A DNA stretch of 64,000 nucleotides from Aurelia coerulea (taxonomy: Eukaryota; Cnidaria; Scyphozoa; Semaeostomeae; Ulmaridae): positions 20,099,001-20,163,000 of the forward strand of contig CM076948.1 of NCBI GenBank assembly GCA_039566865.1, in the 5' to 3' direction. The notes below the pieces were generated by a model. It saw nothing but the letters and a program-made list of their open reading frames with translations. It had not been told where the DNA came from and did no database searches. A program made the position numbers and the translations under genes. Shown piece after piece: positions 11,301 to 26,300 of this stretch (positions are counted from its first letter, which is position 1; each line of letters opens with the position of its first letter).

Positions 11301-14300
11301 TGTTTTTAAATTGAATTGACCGGATTTGAAAAAATAAAAATTTTGGCATTTCTAGATTATTCGGACTAATAAATATGATAATAATAAATATTTTAGTTTA
11401 TGATGCGCCCCTATATTGTACAATATTCTGCGGCGCATACAATAGACCTTTTAGCTATTGTACAAAGAGCCTGGATCGAGCGTTATTTTTATACATTTTT
11501 ATACATGAGGTTCGATCGAGTGGCTGTGCACATTCGAAAATTCGAAAATATCGTTCGCTTCTGATTCTTTTCAGAATAGCTAAAAGGTCTATTTATGGGT
11601 ACAAGCTACAGAAATTACATAAAGTTAAAATTACTGTTCAAATTACGATGATGATCCTAACAATTACAATAGTTTACAACAGGGTGAGCAACACAAAAAT
11701 GGAACACAAAAATGGCCCCTTTAATGGGACTCTTCTACCACATGGACTTAGAATCCCAGCATCTTTGTTATCTTCACTTTTTATCAGCATCTCTTTTCGA
11801 ATCTTCTACTCCTTCTCTTGCGTCGTATTCTTGCGTCGCATTCCCCTTATCACCTGTTCTATCAATCGTTCTTTTTTTGCCTAATCGTACTTTACTTCGT
11901 TATCACTGATGAAGGGTTATGCCCGAAACGTTTTGTTATAATATTATATTATATTATATTATATTATATTATATTATATTATATTATATCATATAGGCTA
12001 TATGCTTTATTTTAAACCAGAATCTTCGCGTACATTCAAAGAATAATAGCCAAACGTACAGCAACTGATTTATTTATTATTTTAAAAATTGAATGCTTGT
12101 TCAAAAAGATAGGTTGCTACTGCCTTCTTGAAAATATGTTCAAGATTTCAAGTAGGGAAAGCTCAGCTGATCGAAGCGTTCTAGGAGCTCTTGACTAATC
12201 AATAATTCCTTTAAATAAGCTGGTCCAATGTTGGTCATGCATTTAAACACCAGTATCGAAAGTTTGTACAAGACCCTATATCTGATGGGTAACCATAAGT
12301 GTTATTCTTTCAACATTTCTGCAGCACTATATTTAATGGGGACATCAGGAAGTCCAAATAATGTGGCATTTCCTTAGCCAATATGTGATGTCACAAAGAC
12401 ATGAACTAACCAGTCAAAGGTGTTAGGGTTGAAATATCTCCTGGCTTTTCGTGGTCTATACAGTTGGTAGAATCCCTTTTTATAGACATTGCTAACATGA
12501 CCTTTCATGGATAAGTTTTCGTCAAAGATCACATTTAGATTTCTTATTTTCTGCACTGGAGAAGCAGTACACTCACCCATTTGTATGATGTCTACGGACT
12601 TTTCTGGCAACTGTTTACTACCATTAATGATGACGAGAGTTAGACTTATTGCGAGAGAGTTACAGTTAGACTAAAAAGTTTAGAATTAGACTAAATAGAG
12701 AATCAGAGTTATAGCAAGTATAGAAACATTGAGAAACTTTTAAGCTCTAAGTCCAATGCTCGTTGTGATAAAGGTTTCATGTCATTTACATAAAATTCCC
12801 TCCACAATTTTGTTGTATGAAATCCACTGCAAGAACATGTTTTGAGTGCAAAAGAAATACTTTCCCATAAAAGTTGTGTTTTATATGTGAACAAGATCTA
12901 TTTGTAGTGATCTTATAAAATTGCATCAAAATGTTTGGGCCAACAAAGAAAAAATCGAGAAACTTTGAGTCTTGAGGCTGAGAGGAGTTGCAGTTCCTTT
13001 TTTAAATATGTGCTGCGTGTATCTTAAATGCACAAGCTGGATTTTTCCTTACCCAATAGTTTGCACTCCTTTACTCGCCTTCATCTTCTCAACAGATTAT
13101 TTTGAAATTAATTGTAGGCGCATTTGATGTTGCAAGACATGTTGAGAAATGCAGAAGCAAGACATTATCTGAAACTTTCATATTCTGAAGATGACTCGGA
13201 CAGCTGCAATTTACTTGGTTTAACTGAAGAACAGTTACGTCACAAAAGTTCTAAGAGAAAAGACACACAACAAGTTAGTATTGTCTTTTCATTTTCCTTT
13301 TACAGCGATGAACCACAAAGAACTTAGACATCATAGGGTCCCTGTCTCCGATATTTGGATCCCTGAATTTTAGTACATCTAACGAATTCTATATTTCTGT
13401 CTATAATTGTTGTGCAGTTGCGTTTTGTGACTGCCGTAAGTCCTGGAATAAGCCCCTGGGAGCTTATTTCGCTAAAATATTTTTGCGTCGAGGGCTTATT
13501 TACGGAGGGAGCTTATTCGAGGAGGGGGCTTATTTGAGGGGGGGCTTATTTAGCAGCAGCCAAAAATATTACCAGGATTAACCTTTTTCTCTTACTTGAG
13601 GCTGGTCGGTATGCTTAAAACGGTGATAAAACCTGCTCAGATATTGGGATATATTGTTTTCGACGCAATATTTAAGCCCGGGTAGGTTGGTGAAGGTGAA
13701 GGTGAAGTTGCGTTTTTCAGCGCCAAGCGCTGGGATCGCAGAAATAGAGCAGACCTAATCGAGTCCGCGACCCCTTGTCATGACGCTCAAGTGGTGGGGT
13801 CCTACCGGGTATCGAACCCACGCCGCCTGACTGTTCTGGCTGCAAAGTCAGAGGATTACACCACTGCGCCACAGGTTGAAGAGAAAGACAAGGCCAGTCA
13901 GTCAAAAAGACTATCAAACGTTTTCACTAAAATAACAATTAATTAATTCACTAAAATTACATCATTACCCCTCATGGGGGCTTATTCGAGGGTGGGGGGC
14001 ATTTTTCGCAAAAAAGCATTTTTGATGGGGGCTAATTCGGGGGGGGGCTTATTCGAAGGTGGGGGCTTGTTCGAGGACTTGCAATAATGTTTCCTTGGTT
14101 AAGTGCTATACCAAATTGACACTTGCAAGTTGAACCAGCTTAAACCAAACTAAGTCTAGGTTATCGAATATTTTCTACCGGGTGTCCCAAAAGATTTATA
14201 CGGATTTGGTTGACTCTAGCGCTGTGAATTTAGCTTCAATTAATGTTTAGTCACTCTAAAAACGTTCCTCGATAGTTAACTTAAACATGGATACCTCATT

Positions 14301-17300
14301 TGTTGATATTGGTAGTTTGAGAGCACAGATATCAATCTTGAAAGCTCATATTTGCCTCTTCCTGCAAACCAGAGCTTTAGCCTTTTGGCCTAAGCAATTT
14401 ATTAAGGTATAGCGTATAAATCAACAATAGCCTTGATAAAATTTGAACAATATTAGATCTTGCGTTATTCTGTTTACCAGAAGTCACCTCCCAGTCACCC
14501 ATTGGGAAGTTTCTTAATTTTCATTAATTTCAGTTCTTAATTTCGATGTGGTTCAGGAATTTGCTTAGGCCAAAAGGTCAAAGCTCTGGTTTGCAAGTGC
14601 ACGCAAATTTGAGCTTTCAAGATTGATATTTCTGCTCTCAAAGCACCAATGCCGACAAACGCGGTATCTATGTTCAAATTAACTATTGAGAAACATTTTG
14701 AGAGTGATTAGCCATTGATTAAAGTTAGATTCACATCACTGGAGTGAACCAAATCTGTTTACATTTTTTTGGGACACCCGGTATATACACAATCTGAGAA
14801 TGTACAATTTAACAAAAACATACTTACAAAGACAATTCCATAAGGAGCATGATAGGCATAGCTGCCTTTTTATCTTAACAAATGACAAGACCGTTGGTCT
14901 CTCCTAACAGAAAACTGGCTTCATCAAGAGATACAGATGCCAATACTGCTTGAATAAGAATTAAAAGACGTGGACAGATTATGCTGTAGTCTTTAGTAAC
15001 ATAGATACATTTACTATACATTTATTGTGTTAGAAGTGGGTTAAAGGTTTAATGGAGAAGAATACAACAGAGCATTATTTTACCTTGTTTGTATTTGCTC
15101 CCGCTACAAGAAACGCTCTTGATGTATGGATGAATTTTAGAGTTTATACCAAAATGTTTTTATGTTTGTTATGCGAACATCTTTTATCACCATACAACAC
15201 TATTTGCACAAGGGTTTGATTTGGCAGGTTTGAGAGGCTGTGTAGTTGGAATATTTCGTTAATTGTGCCAAAGAGTTCACGCCTTTGATCATTATATGCA
15301 TGGCATTTCAGCAAGAAGCGTTCAGTACATTCAATTCCATCATTGATTAGACACATTGGGTCATCTGTTTATCGAAAGTTATGGATGAATTTGTGAGTGT
15401 TTAGTTCACTGAGGCCTACGCGTAGCTGGGTAAGGATGGCAACACCTTTTGGATCATACATTCTATAAACAGGTTTCTGGGTAAGGTGGATAAGAGAAGA
15501 GAGTTTTTTTTTTGAATGAGCTTACTGCACACGATTCTCTGATCTCAGAAGCAAAACTGTTCCATTCTCGTAAACAATTGGGGTAGAAACTTGACTCAGA
15601 GCGCTCGGTTCTTGCATTTATTCGCCCAAAGACAGCCTGATTTCTAACAGCATAATTTGACCAACGAATTCTGCTCTCTCCTCGATTAGTTTACCTATTG
15701 AGAGAGCTCCTCGTTAACAAATTCCCTCCATGCAAATTTCCTATTCTTTGTAATATTTAACATTTAATATTTTTGTTGTCTCTTGTAATCTTGTTATAAT
15801 GTTTAGTTAATTGTTGTATTTTTAAAGGATTTTTGTATGTAGTAGTGGAATTTTAAATTTGAATGAATGAACTGAATTTGTGGGCTTAGGATATCTTTTA
15901 AGCCTGGTTTCCATTAAATCGCAAAGTGTCGCAAGTGTCGCAAGTGTCGCAAGTGTCGCAGAATTTTGGTTTTGCAACACATTGCGACGAATAGAAACTG
16001 CTGTACTAAAATGGTGCGACACTCTGTGACACTCTGCGATCGGTGTCGCAGAGATAGAAAATTTTCTATCTCTGAGACACTTTGCGACACTCTGAGATGA
16101 ATGGAAACACCTGTCCTAAAGTTCTGCAACCAATTGCGATCCCAGAACAAAAGAGTAACGTGATGTTGATCTCTGTCTTATTGTCTTTGAAACATGGCAC
16201 CGAAATTCTGCAACACTCTGCGACAAATGGAAATGTCCTGTTGCGGAGAGTCGCAGAGTTCAGCAAACCAAAATTCTGCGACACTCTGCGACACTTTGCG
16301 ATTTAATGGAAACCAGGCTTTTCTTTCCAGAGCAAGGTTATCGAATGTTGCGTTCTAATTGGTCAATCCAATAAACTGGATGCTTTTGATTGGTTGAAAC
16401 TTGATTTTTGACAAGCTGCTCGATTGTTACCTTCTATGCGCGTCCACATACTGTGGCTCACTCTGTCGCGCAGGTGTTGGCCTGGATGTGAGGTTTTACC
16501 TCACCGTATACGGTGGGGTGGGGTGGAGTGGATCTTTGCATATTTGTGGGCATTTTCGCCTTGGGGTGGTGCATGGCGCGTTGAAACGGCTTGATTACTT
16601 TTTCATTTCATTTTCATTTCATTTTCATTATTTTTACACGGTGGCCCTGTCAATCGAGAGGATTGCTTTACAGGGGGCCGTGCCAAACTTTACAATATTA
16701 CCAAAAATTACTAACAAATTACCTATATTTACAATCTAAAATAGAAAAAATAAATGAAAAACAATGGAGTTAGCCTGAGAGAGGCAAATTACTCTTCAGC
16801 ATACTTTTAAAAATGCTAAGAGAGGGTGCTTGTTTGACATCCAAAGGCAATTCATTCCAAGTCTTTGCACCCCGGAAAGATATCGCTTTCTGCCCATTGC
16901 AAGTTTTCATCCTTGGAACAAGGACATCGGCAATGGCATTCCGCAAATTCATACTGATATCACGCGCAGAGTTTTTCTTGAAAAGGTTTGAAAGATAGCC
17001 GGGTGCAAGACCTGACAATGCTTTGTATGTAATAGTAGCTGTCTCGCATTTTATCATTTCCGTAACCGTTGGCCAATTTAGTTCCTTGATCAAATTTGAG
17101 GCGGATACATCATAGCTGCTATTCGTGACAATTCTTGCAGCTCGATTTTGCAATTTTTGTATGGTTTGCAATCTGGTTTCACTGCAGCCTCCCCAAACAG
17201 AACAGCAATAACGAAAATGTGGCTCTACGATGCCATGATACATTTTGATTAAGGTATCCTTGGGTACGAATTTTTTGGCATATTTCAAAAATCCTAGAGC

Positions 17301-20300
17301 ACGAGACAGTTTGCTACATAATACTTTCGTGTTCCGATCCCAAACGAGGCTATCATCAAGTTGGACTCCTAAATATTTTACATTTTTAACGATGTCAATT
17401 TCAGCGCCATCAATAACAAATGATGGGGTCTCTACTTTATTGTCAGCAATCTTTTTTAGGTTTGGTCGAGAACCTACAACCATCGCCTGTGTCTTTACGA
17501 CATTTAGTGACAGTTTGTTCCCTTGTAACCATTCCTTTAGCCGATCGAGATCGCTATTCAGTGTGTCATTCAACTCGTTGATATTTTTCGTAGAATGTGA
17601 AATACTTGTGTCATCAGCATACATTGTCACATTGCATTTACGGAGAGACATAGGGAGATAGTTAATATAAATTAGAAAAAGGAGTGGACCAAGACATGAA
17701 CCCTGTGGCACTCCGCAATCAACCTTTTGTAAACTTGAGGATGTGCCATTGACCTTGCAGAATTGACGTCGGTTTTGCAGATAGGATTTAAACCAAGAAT
17801 GCTCATGACCATCTATGCCATATTCGCGTTGAAACGGCTTGATTACTTTGATTGTTTTATATGCCAGACATCGGCGCCCATTTTCGACTCAGCCAGTATG
17901 TCATATCATAACACCAAGCAGCAACCCCTCTCCCTTTAGGAACCTTGTTTCATGCGCCTTGTTACTGTACACTCTGATTCCTTATTTCGCGCAGTTCTGC
18001 TGCTGAAAAACTAAAGGAGTGACACATTTATTTGAAAACATACAAGTTCTTGAAAATCGTCTCCGAGTTTGGATTTTGCCATTCATACCTTAGCTTGAAA
18101 AAATGTGCTCTTTTACCAAATCATGTAATTCGCTTGATCTCTTGCACCATTTTGTAATTTTGTTACAAACACACTTTCAATTTCACAGGTTCTCCAGCAA
18201 AATTTTATCTCCGATATCGAACAAAGATTGAAGAAAAAGTGCATCGATCTTATGAAGATCTGGGATTCTAAAAGCGAAGAAGGTTTGTTCCCAAAGATTT
18301 TCTATATTTGTATTTCTTCAGTGATATTGATATACGCAGCATCAAACTGCTTCCCTGGCTTATTTCTTCATTCATAACGGAACCAAAAATGGTGCAAAAA
18401 TGCCGGGTTTTATATACCTGCGCCATTCTAAAGTATCAACGTTTGACAGATTGCGATGAATTATGCACTGGATCTATTTTGGAGATGGATGAAAAATTAA
18501 TTTATACATTCATTCATTCATTCATTCATTCATTCACTCATTCATTCATTCATTCATTCATTCATTCATTCATTCATCGATAAAAACTCCAAGTAAAACC
18601 GGGTTCATCAGGAAAAAGCACGGCTTGTGAAAGGCTATTGTCCCCTGCATACCACAGCAGCGATAGTTGTTTTAGCTTGTTAAATAGCTGGCACATTAAA
18701 TTGATTTTAGGAATTTTCATGGCTAAAATCGGCCACTGTCAGTGAAAAATATAAGAGATTTTCCCCACAAAACCTCCTCGAAAAACCTTCAAAGTGGCCT
18801 AATATTGGCCTTGAAACAAGCCATTAATCAATATTATTGCTTTGATATTCAGTGAACAGTATTTTTTCAAACACCGTGCGTTTTTTACTCACATGGTAGT
18901 CAGCGAATTTTTATCGATTTTTTCGGCAGGCTACTTTCCGAGTTATAGGCGTTTTCTTAGAAAATATTTGTTTGGAAACAGCCTCAGTCGATGAAAAGAC
19001 ATCATTCAGATGTTTCAAGTTTGTCAACTCGGTCGAAACACTGACCTAGAAAGAGTAAACAGATAACTTTCTGATACAATCTAAAAGTGGATTAGTTATA
19101 ATCCGTTGCATCAGTGGCCAGTTTAATTCCCGACTATCAGTTCTCTTCTATGTTTGCTTAAACTTAAAGTGTCAGTAAACCCAAGACATTTTATTTCATA
19201 AATTGCTAGAAAATATGCAAGTAAATGATATATCACGACTCTTTGTGATAAATTGGCACTGGTTTGGAAAATATGAGAGTTTAAAGTACCCCATTTTTGT
19301 CCTTTCTTGAAAAAAGTCGCGTACTTCAAAAGAGACTAGGGCGAGAGCCTCATGACGTAGATCCCGGGATGAAATGCCGGCTGCTCAAAGCGTCCTGTAC
19401 AGACACATCGTGGTTGGCATTCAAACAGCAGTACAGTGATGCAGTTTCGAAAAGAAAACAAAATTTATGATGAATGCGTTGTGTTGGAATGAAAGCAGAA
19501 GAAACTAGAAAGAACAAGGAATCTCTCTGCACAAAATCAAATTCTTGTGAGGAACAAGTCGCAAAGAGAGGAAGACAGCGGTTGATCGATTTCGTGAGGA
19601 CAAGAAGAGACCAGCTCAAATAACTGTGCAGGAAAGTCCGTTTATTTAAGCTGCTCGCAACAGCAGCACACAAATTTGGGAGACTGAGAATTGTTTTGCC
19701 AGAACTTCAAGAGCATTGGAAAGCCATTTTCAGGACAGACGATGTAGGGGTTTCGATAATCCTATCCTTTCTGTTCAGATCCTTCCTTTTGAAAGCGACG
19801 AGCAAGCTGAAGGCGAATACAGGTCTGAAGCGAAGTAAACAACGCACAAAAGGGAGACGATCACATTAAAGGGTAATTAGCTTTTAATTCTTCGATTTTG
19901 TAATGGTTTTTATCATCTGTTGACTCAAGAATTATGACTGTAAAGATATCATACGACATTCCAAATCCCTCAAGGATTCTTTACTGTTTTTTTTGTAGGC
20001 AATTCATGATATTCTGTGAGATCACAACAAATGCCAAGGCCAAACGAAAGAACGAAAGCAGTGTCTGAAACACTTCCGCGCCGATCTGTCAAGGGTTGGT
20101 CAGAGGAGAGGATGATTCACAAAGAGACGCGACTTAGGAAATGATTCCAATGCACTGTTTTGTGACGAACGATCGTTTGATGCAGTTGGTAAATCATGAA
20201 CACTTTACTAGCATCCTAAGAAACTCATTTTCGTTATTTTATATTCCAGTATTTTCATGAACAAATGAGTAAAACAGTTTCGCACAGTTTTGCAAATCCT

Positions 20301-23300
20301 AGGAAACACCATTTCTCAGTAGCTTGCAAAGTTGAGTGCATATAAATTTATATATATTCCTTTTTGTGAAATTGTTATTTCTTATCTGTTAATCTGCTAG
20401 TAGCTCATCTTGGTCTATTTTGGAAGGGTTTCAGCTCATCTTCCTAAACGTCTCTGATAAAACAACGCCGGGCTTCCCTTCTCGCTATAAGCCTCGGCTC
20501 GGCCTAACTCCGCTAGGAATCATCTTTGTCATCTCTGCTTCATAGTCAGTTTAAATGGTTTCAACTGCGCTGCTAAAATCGGAACTTCCTTCAGTACTGG
20601 TTTCAATGTCTGTCAAAATGAAGCTTGCATTAGTCATTCTCTAAAGTTACGATTTACGATCGAAATGCAAACAAGACATGATATCAGAAGAATCCTGTAG
20701 ATCATCAACGAAACCAACGTCACTGCGGAATTAACAATAGATCACAAAGGGTTCATCCCGGGATGTACGTCATGACCAGGCTCGACCCAAACTTCTCACT
20801 GCGCGTTTTTCTCTCCGAAGTAGGGGTTTTCAAACGTCAATAAAACAGGGTTATTAACGAGATTTCGCTATTTTTGATTATTCATATGACTATTCATATG
20901 ATTGTGGTGTTATAAATGCAAAAAAAACTGTTATGTTTACTGACACTTTAACCTATCAAAAGCGCAGCCGTCTTTGTATCGGTCATTCAAATAAGAACCA
21001 AATAGATCAAGGGTTTATGTGGCTTAGGTCATGTAATCCCATATTTTAGGTTGCCTGGTGCGAATTCTACCGGGTGTGCCATTTGAAAAATCGTAGTACC
21101 CTTTGAGTATAGGATAGATATGAACGGGGAGACCTTATAGGTAAATTCGAATCTACAAAAAATTCATTGGGATCGAAATGGCTGAAAAAGGGCCTAAAAC
21201 ACTCAACCAATCCTTGCTTCGAAGTTTATCTCATTTTATAAGACCTGGAGTACACCTTTTAGCTATTTTTAAGAGAATCAGAATCGAACAACATATTGCT
21301 ACATTTTGTAGAATTTTCGAATGTGCAAAATAGTGATAGAAGCTCTAACGCCGCTCGATCGAACATCGCGTAAATGTATGAAAATAACGCTCGGTCCAGG
21401 GTCTTTTGTGGAATAGCTTAATAAAGGTCTATTGAAACAGTTGTTTATAATATGCGGGACACTATTGTATAACCTGGCGACTTGCACTGTAAGAACATGC
21501 ATTGCTAGATATATCGAACTGCAAGATTCAGCTATGATTGCAACATATTTCATAGTTTCACAAGGAAAAACAATCGCCATTAAAGTTATGATGTTCCTTG
21601 CCATGATACCGGGTGTCCCAAAAAACCGCAACAGATTTGATCGGGACTAGCGAAAAGAATTTAGGTCCAGCCAAGCCATAATAATTCTTTCTATAATCCT
21701 TGATAGCTAACTTGAAGATAGATACCTTGTTTGTTGATATTGGTGCATCGAGAGTGGGAATATCAATCTTCAAAGTTGAAATTTGCCTGAACCTCCAAAC
21801 CAGAGCTTTTGGGTTTTGGCCTAAACTGCAAACGCGCTATCTCCTGAATTACCGTGAAATAAGAGAATAAGCCTCATGCTGAGGAAAATATTTGAATAAA
21901 AATTCAATCAAATTCATTAATTTTGTCCTGAAAAGACATCTTTTTTAAGCTTCAAAAGTTTCGAAAAGTTAGCATTGCATCTGTCTCATAAAGGAAAGTA
22001 ATCCAGAAAGTAGTTTGCTTGGGTGTGAAAAATGAATTAGTTCTTGCAATCTTCATGATTTTAATGAAATGCATTGTGTGTAATATTTCTTCGAATTATT
22101 ACAAAACAGGAAATCAAATATACCCAAGGGGAAATTATCCATGGATAAGATCCTTAAAATTGCTCATTAGTGTTTGGCTCTTTTGCAGGTGCACTATGAT
22201 TGACGAAATATATTCCTTTGTAATTTTCCCTTCGACATTGTTATGTTAGTCAATTTTTAGCCTTCAAGTTTCTATTCAAATATTTTCCTCAGCACGATAC
22301 TTTATTTTCTTATCTCACTGTAATTCAGGAGATTCCCCAAATAGCGTTTTTCCAATTTAGGCCAAAACCCAAAAGCTCTGGTTTGGAGGTTCAGGCAAAC
22401 TTCAACTTTGAAGATTAATATTCCAACTCTCCGTGCTCCAATATCAACAAACAAGGCATTTATCTTCAAGTTAGCTATCAAGGATTATATCAAAAATTAT
22501 TTCAATTATAGGATTATATCAAGAATTTATCAAGGATTATATCAAGGATTATATCAAAAATTATTTCAATTATAGGATTATATCAAGAATTTTGGATTGA
22601 TTGGACCTAAATTCTTGTCGCTAATCCCGATCAAATCCGTTGCGTTTTTTTGGGACACCCGGTACTTCAAACAAAAAATCTCTCAAAAGATGTGATTAAT
22701 ATGGTATGTTAAATTCCTTGGTATACTTTTAGATGAACATCTAAATTGGAAATATTATTTGCTTGAACTTTCCAAAAAACAAGCTAGAACATGTGGCATG
22801 GTTTTTAAAATACGGCATTTTTTGCCAATCAATGTTTTGATTTGTTTATATACTCTTTATTTTTCTCTTTTCTTCAATATGGTATTATAGTTTGGGGCCT
22901 TACATATGATTCATATGTCAAGCCAGTTTATTTGCTACAAAAGCGAATAATAAGAGCCATAGCATTTGAGCATTTCACCTCACCTTCTGCTCCCATCTTT
23001 CTTGATCTGAAAATCTTACGGCTTTCTGACCTTTTCCAATTCAAGCTACTTTGTTTTATGTATGAATGTATTAATAGAACTCCCCCTTCTCATTTCCATA
23101 ATTTCTTCACGCCAGTGGCATCTGTTCATCAATATGGTACTAGACAGTCATCAAAGAATGACATTTTCTTAACGAAGAAAAATACATTGCTTTATGGTCT
23201 TCGATCAGTGCAGTATTGTGGTGCTAAAACATGGAACAGCATTCCAGTAAACATCAAGGAACCAACCTCTATCCACAGCTTTCGAATAAATCTCAAAACT

Positions 23301-26300
23301 TTCTTCTTCACCAATAATTATCAAAACTAATCATGGTAGAGTGCTCCTGGGGGCTGGATGGGAGTTTTTCCGTCTGTCCAGTCCCTGGAAGTACTTTAAA
23401 CCCACATTGATATGAAGTGGCTTCATTCCTCCAGTCCCTGGAAGTACTTTAAACCCACATTGATATGAAGTGGCTTCATTCCTCGCAAGTTTATCATCAA
23501 TCCTTAAATATTTAAACAAATTTTGAATATTTTCTCTCTCCTCGATTAGTTTATCTATTGAGAGGGCCCCTCCTTAAGAAATTCCCTGCACACAAATTTA
23601 TTTTCTTTTTTTCTACATCATTGTTATTTTTATCATTTATATTTTTTACACTTAGTTAATTTATGTTGAAATTGTTTGTATGTAGCGGAATTTTAAAATG
23701 AGAAACTGAAACTGAAACTATTCACAAATTTGTACATATTTTTTCCTCACCGAATTTGAAAATGACTCTTTTCTAAAGTTCCGTTTGATAATTCTCTGTG
23801 CATTTATAGTTTGTAACAAAAATTATTCTGTAGTCCAGTTTGTAACTTAGAACTATTCTAATTCATGCTCCCGATGGTATCATCTTTGTAAACATGTTCT
23901 TGTTAAATTGTACATTCTTTGATTGCGTGTATAGAAAAATTGCCATCAATGATTGAACATTAAAAATTGATTTATTTTATTTATTGTCATTTTGTTCCAG
24001 AAAGTGATGGTCTGGCATTAGCCAAGTCTTCAAAACTTCCATACTTCATTGAAAGCGAGGTTCTAAAGATTGCCGATGCACAAAAGAAATTGAAATATGA
24101 AAAGCAAATATACCAGTCCTTATTGTCTGAATATCGAAAGGTATTAACTTAACGCTCTTGTTCTATACATGCAATGATTTCTTCTCGTTAAAAAGTTGTT
24201 TAAGGCTCTGGTAGAATTAGTGACAGTTTTTATCCATTGATCATTGTCTCCACAATACGCGCAATAAAGTGACTTTCTTCTGCAAAGGAGCAAAATATTT
24301 TGATCAATGATATTGTGAATCAAGAACCGGAAATGATGTCCTCACCTCCAATGTGAAACAGTCTCTTATATTTACCAGTCTTTAATCGTTTATGTGTAGC
24401 ATTTTTGTTGCTGTGGGTTTTAGTTGTAATGCAGTTGCATGTTCTTTATGTAATGGCTCATGGGTAGTCAATATATTTTCTCCCCGGGTATCGTCCTTGT
24501 AGTGTTTTGAATTGGTTCATATGTAGTGTCTTAAGTAATTTGTCAAGTCTTTTATTGGAATATATATAAAAAATTTTAAAACCTCGTGCTATTTTCGTTG
24601 GGAAGGCAGTCCAGCCCAGGGGCGGCGCTGAGGGGTATTCAAGGTATTCACTGAATACCTATTTTTTGCAAAGATTTCTTAACATTCTTAAAGTAAATGA
24701 ACGGGGTTAAAAAGCAACTTAGCTAGGGGGACTGGGTCCATCTAAATATAACCTATTGTATTTGATGTTCTTGATCGATGAAAACAAAAGGAAGATTAAT
24801 GGCGCTTGCCGTTCTTTTGTGCTTTGTTTAGATTATGTCGCTATATCTCCGTTCATTTACTTTAACCTTCGAAAATAAGTTGAATTGGGTGAAAGGACCC
24901 TTTTATGATGTCAGAAATGACGCACAGACTATATTTACTTTCCATTTTGTCTCAAAGAGAGAGGGTAATTGATCGCTAATCCGTTGAGGAATTTGTTTCT
25001 ATAGAGAATATGATAGGCTATTGCCGCAAGGTATTCAGAGGCCATCCTGAATACTAACTCTTTGTTTCCGTCGCCCTCTGTGACGTTGACAGCCATTGAA
25101 CATTCGGCCTCACAACAAAGAGTTTCTAAACTGAACATATTCAGTTTTCATTCTGAATACCACGGGGATGTTCCCTTGTGTCTTCTCTTTCAATGTCCGT
25201 TGTGTATGATGGATTGGGTTTTAGGAAACGACTCGTAACAAGTATCATTGGGGTCAGCGTTGGGGTGTTTCTCAATCTTTTTATTTGCGATCAGAATAAA
25301 GGAATCAGCTCACTCACAAGCAGCTTCCATGGGTAAGTTAGAAGGCCAATAACAACATTTTTTAACCTTGTACATCAGTGTAATTTATAGCTATCGGTTT
25401 GAAGGGGCCATGATCATGCAAGTTTCTAACATCTTGAAGGAAAAAACGTTCAAACTCTCTTAGATTTACTTTGTGAAACGTTGAATACCACTAAGAAATG
25501 TAGCAGAGAGCTTTAGAATCCAGACAAGATCGAATTTTGAGAAGACGAGATCCTTCTTACGGGCTCTTACAGGGCCATGGTATTCAGGTCGAAATCTCAA
25601 TACCTTGCCTTTTTGGTGGCTTTCCGGAGGCGGCAAATCTCCGCGAGTTTCGATTGCATTATGATATCTGATGATAACTTTAACCCTTGCAGTTTCAAGC
25701 CCAAGGCCCTTTCTCTTCCTCCTGTTCTGTTCGTTCACCTGTCATGGTGTAACCTTTGATCGATCACTATCTTTCAAAGGACATGTGAAGACCCTATGTA
25801 GAAAGGCCGGCCAGAAACTCCATGCTCTTGCCCGTATATCCTGCTACATGGACACTGACAAATTGCAGCAGCTAATGAGAGCATTTGTGTTATCACACTT
25901 TAGCTACTGTCCACTTGTTTGGATGTTTTATGACAGAACTTTAAACCATAGAATAAATCATGTTCACGAAAGGGCACTGCGCATTGCGTACAAGGATCAC
26001 GGAAGTGATTTTGGTTCTCTCCTGGAACAGAGCAATTCGGTGCCCATCCATGTAAGAAACCTACAGTTGCTTATGACGGAAATTTTTAAAACAAAGTCTG
26101 ATCTAAATCCACCTTTCATGAAAGATATTTTTATGGAGAGAGGTATTAGCTGCAACCTAAGGCATGGCAATGACGCTCAAATTCCAAAGGTGCGAACCAC
26201 GTCCTTTGGAGTTGAGACCATAGCCTACCTTGGAAATAAACTTTGGCAGTTTTTACCGCACGAAATAAAACGATCAAGCACCCTTCCTATTTTCAAAAAA

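Noticed and set aside
13804..13875. Apparent minus-strand tRNA
   Set aside because: It continues into a SINE body with a repeat tail and lacks a proper acceptor stem.
25466..25738. Minus-strand open frame as a hAT transposase piece
   Set aside because: Basic and open, but no hAT dimerisation or DDE motif could be seen.
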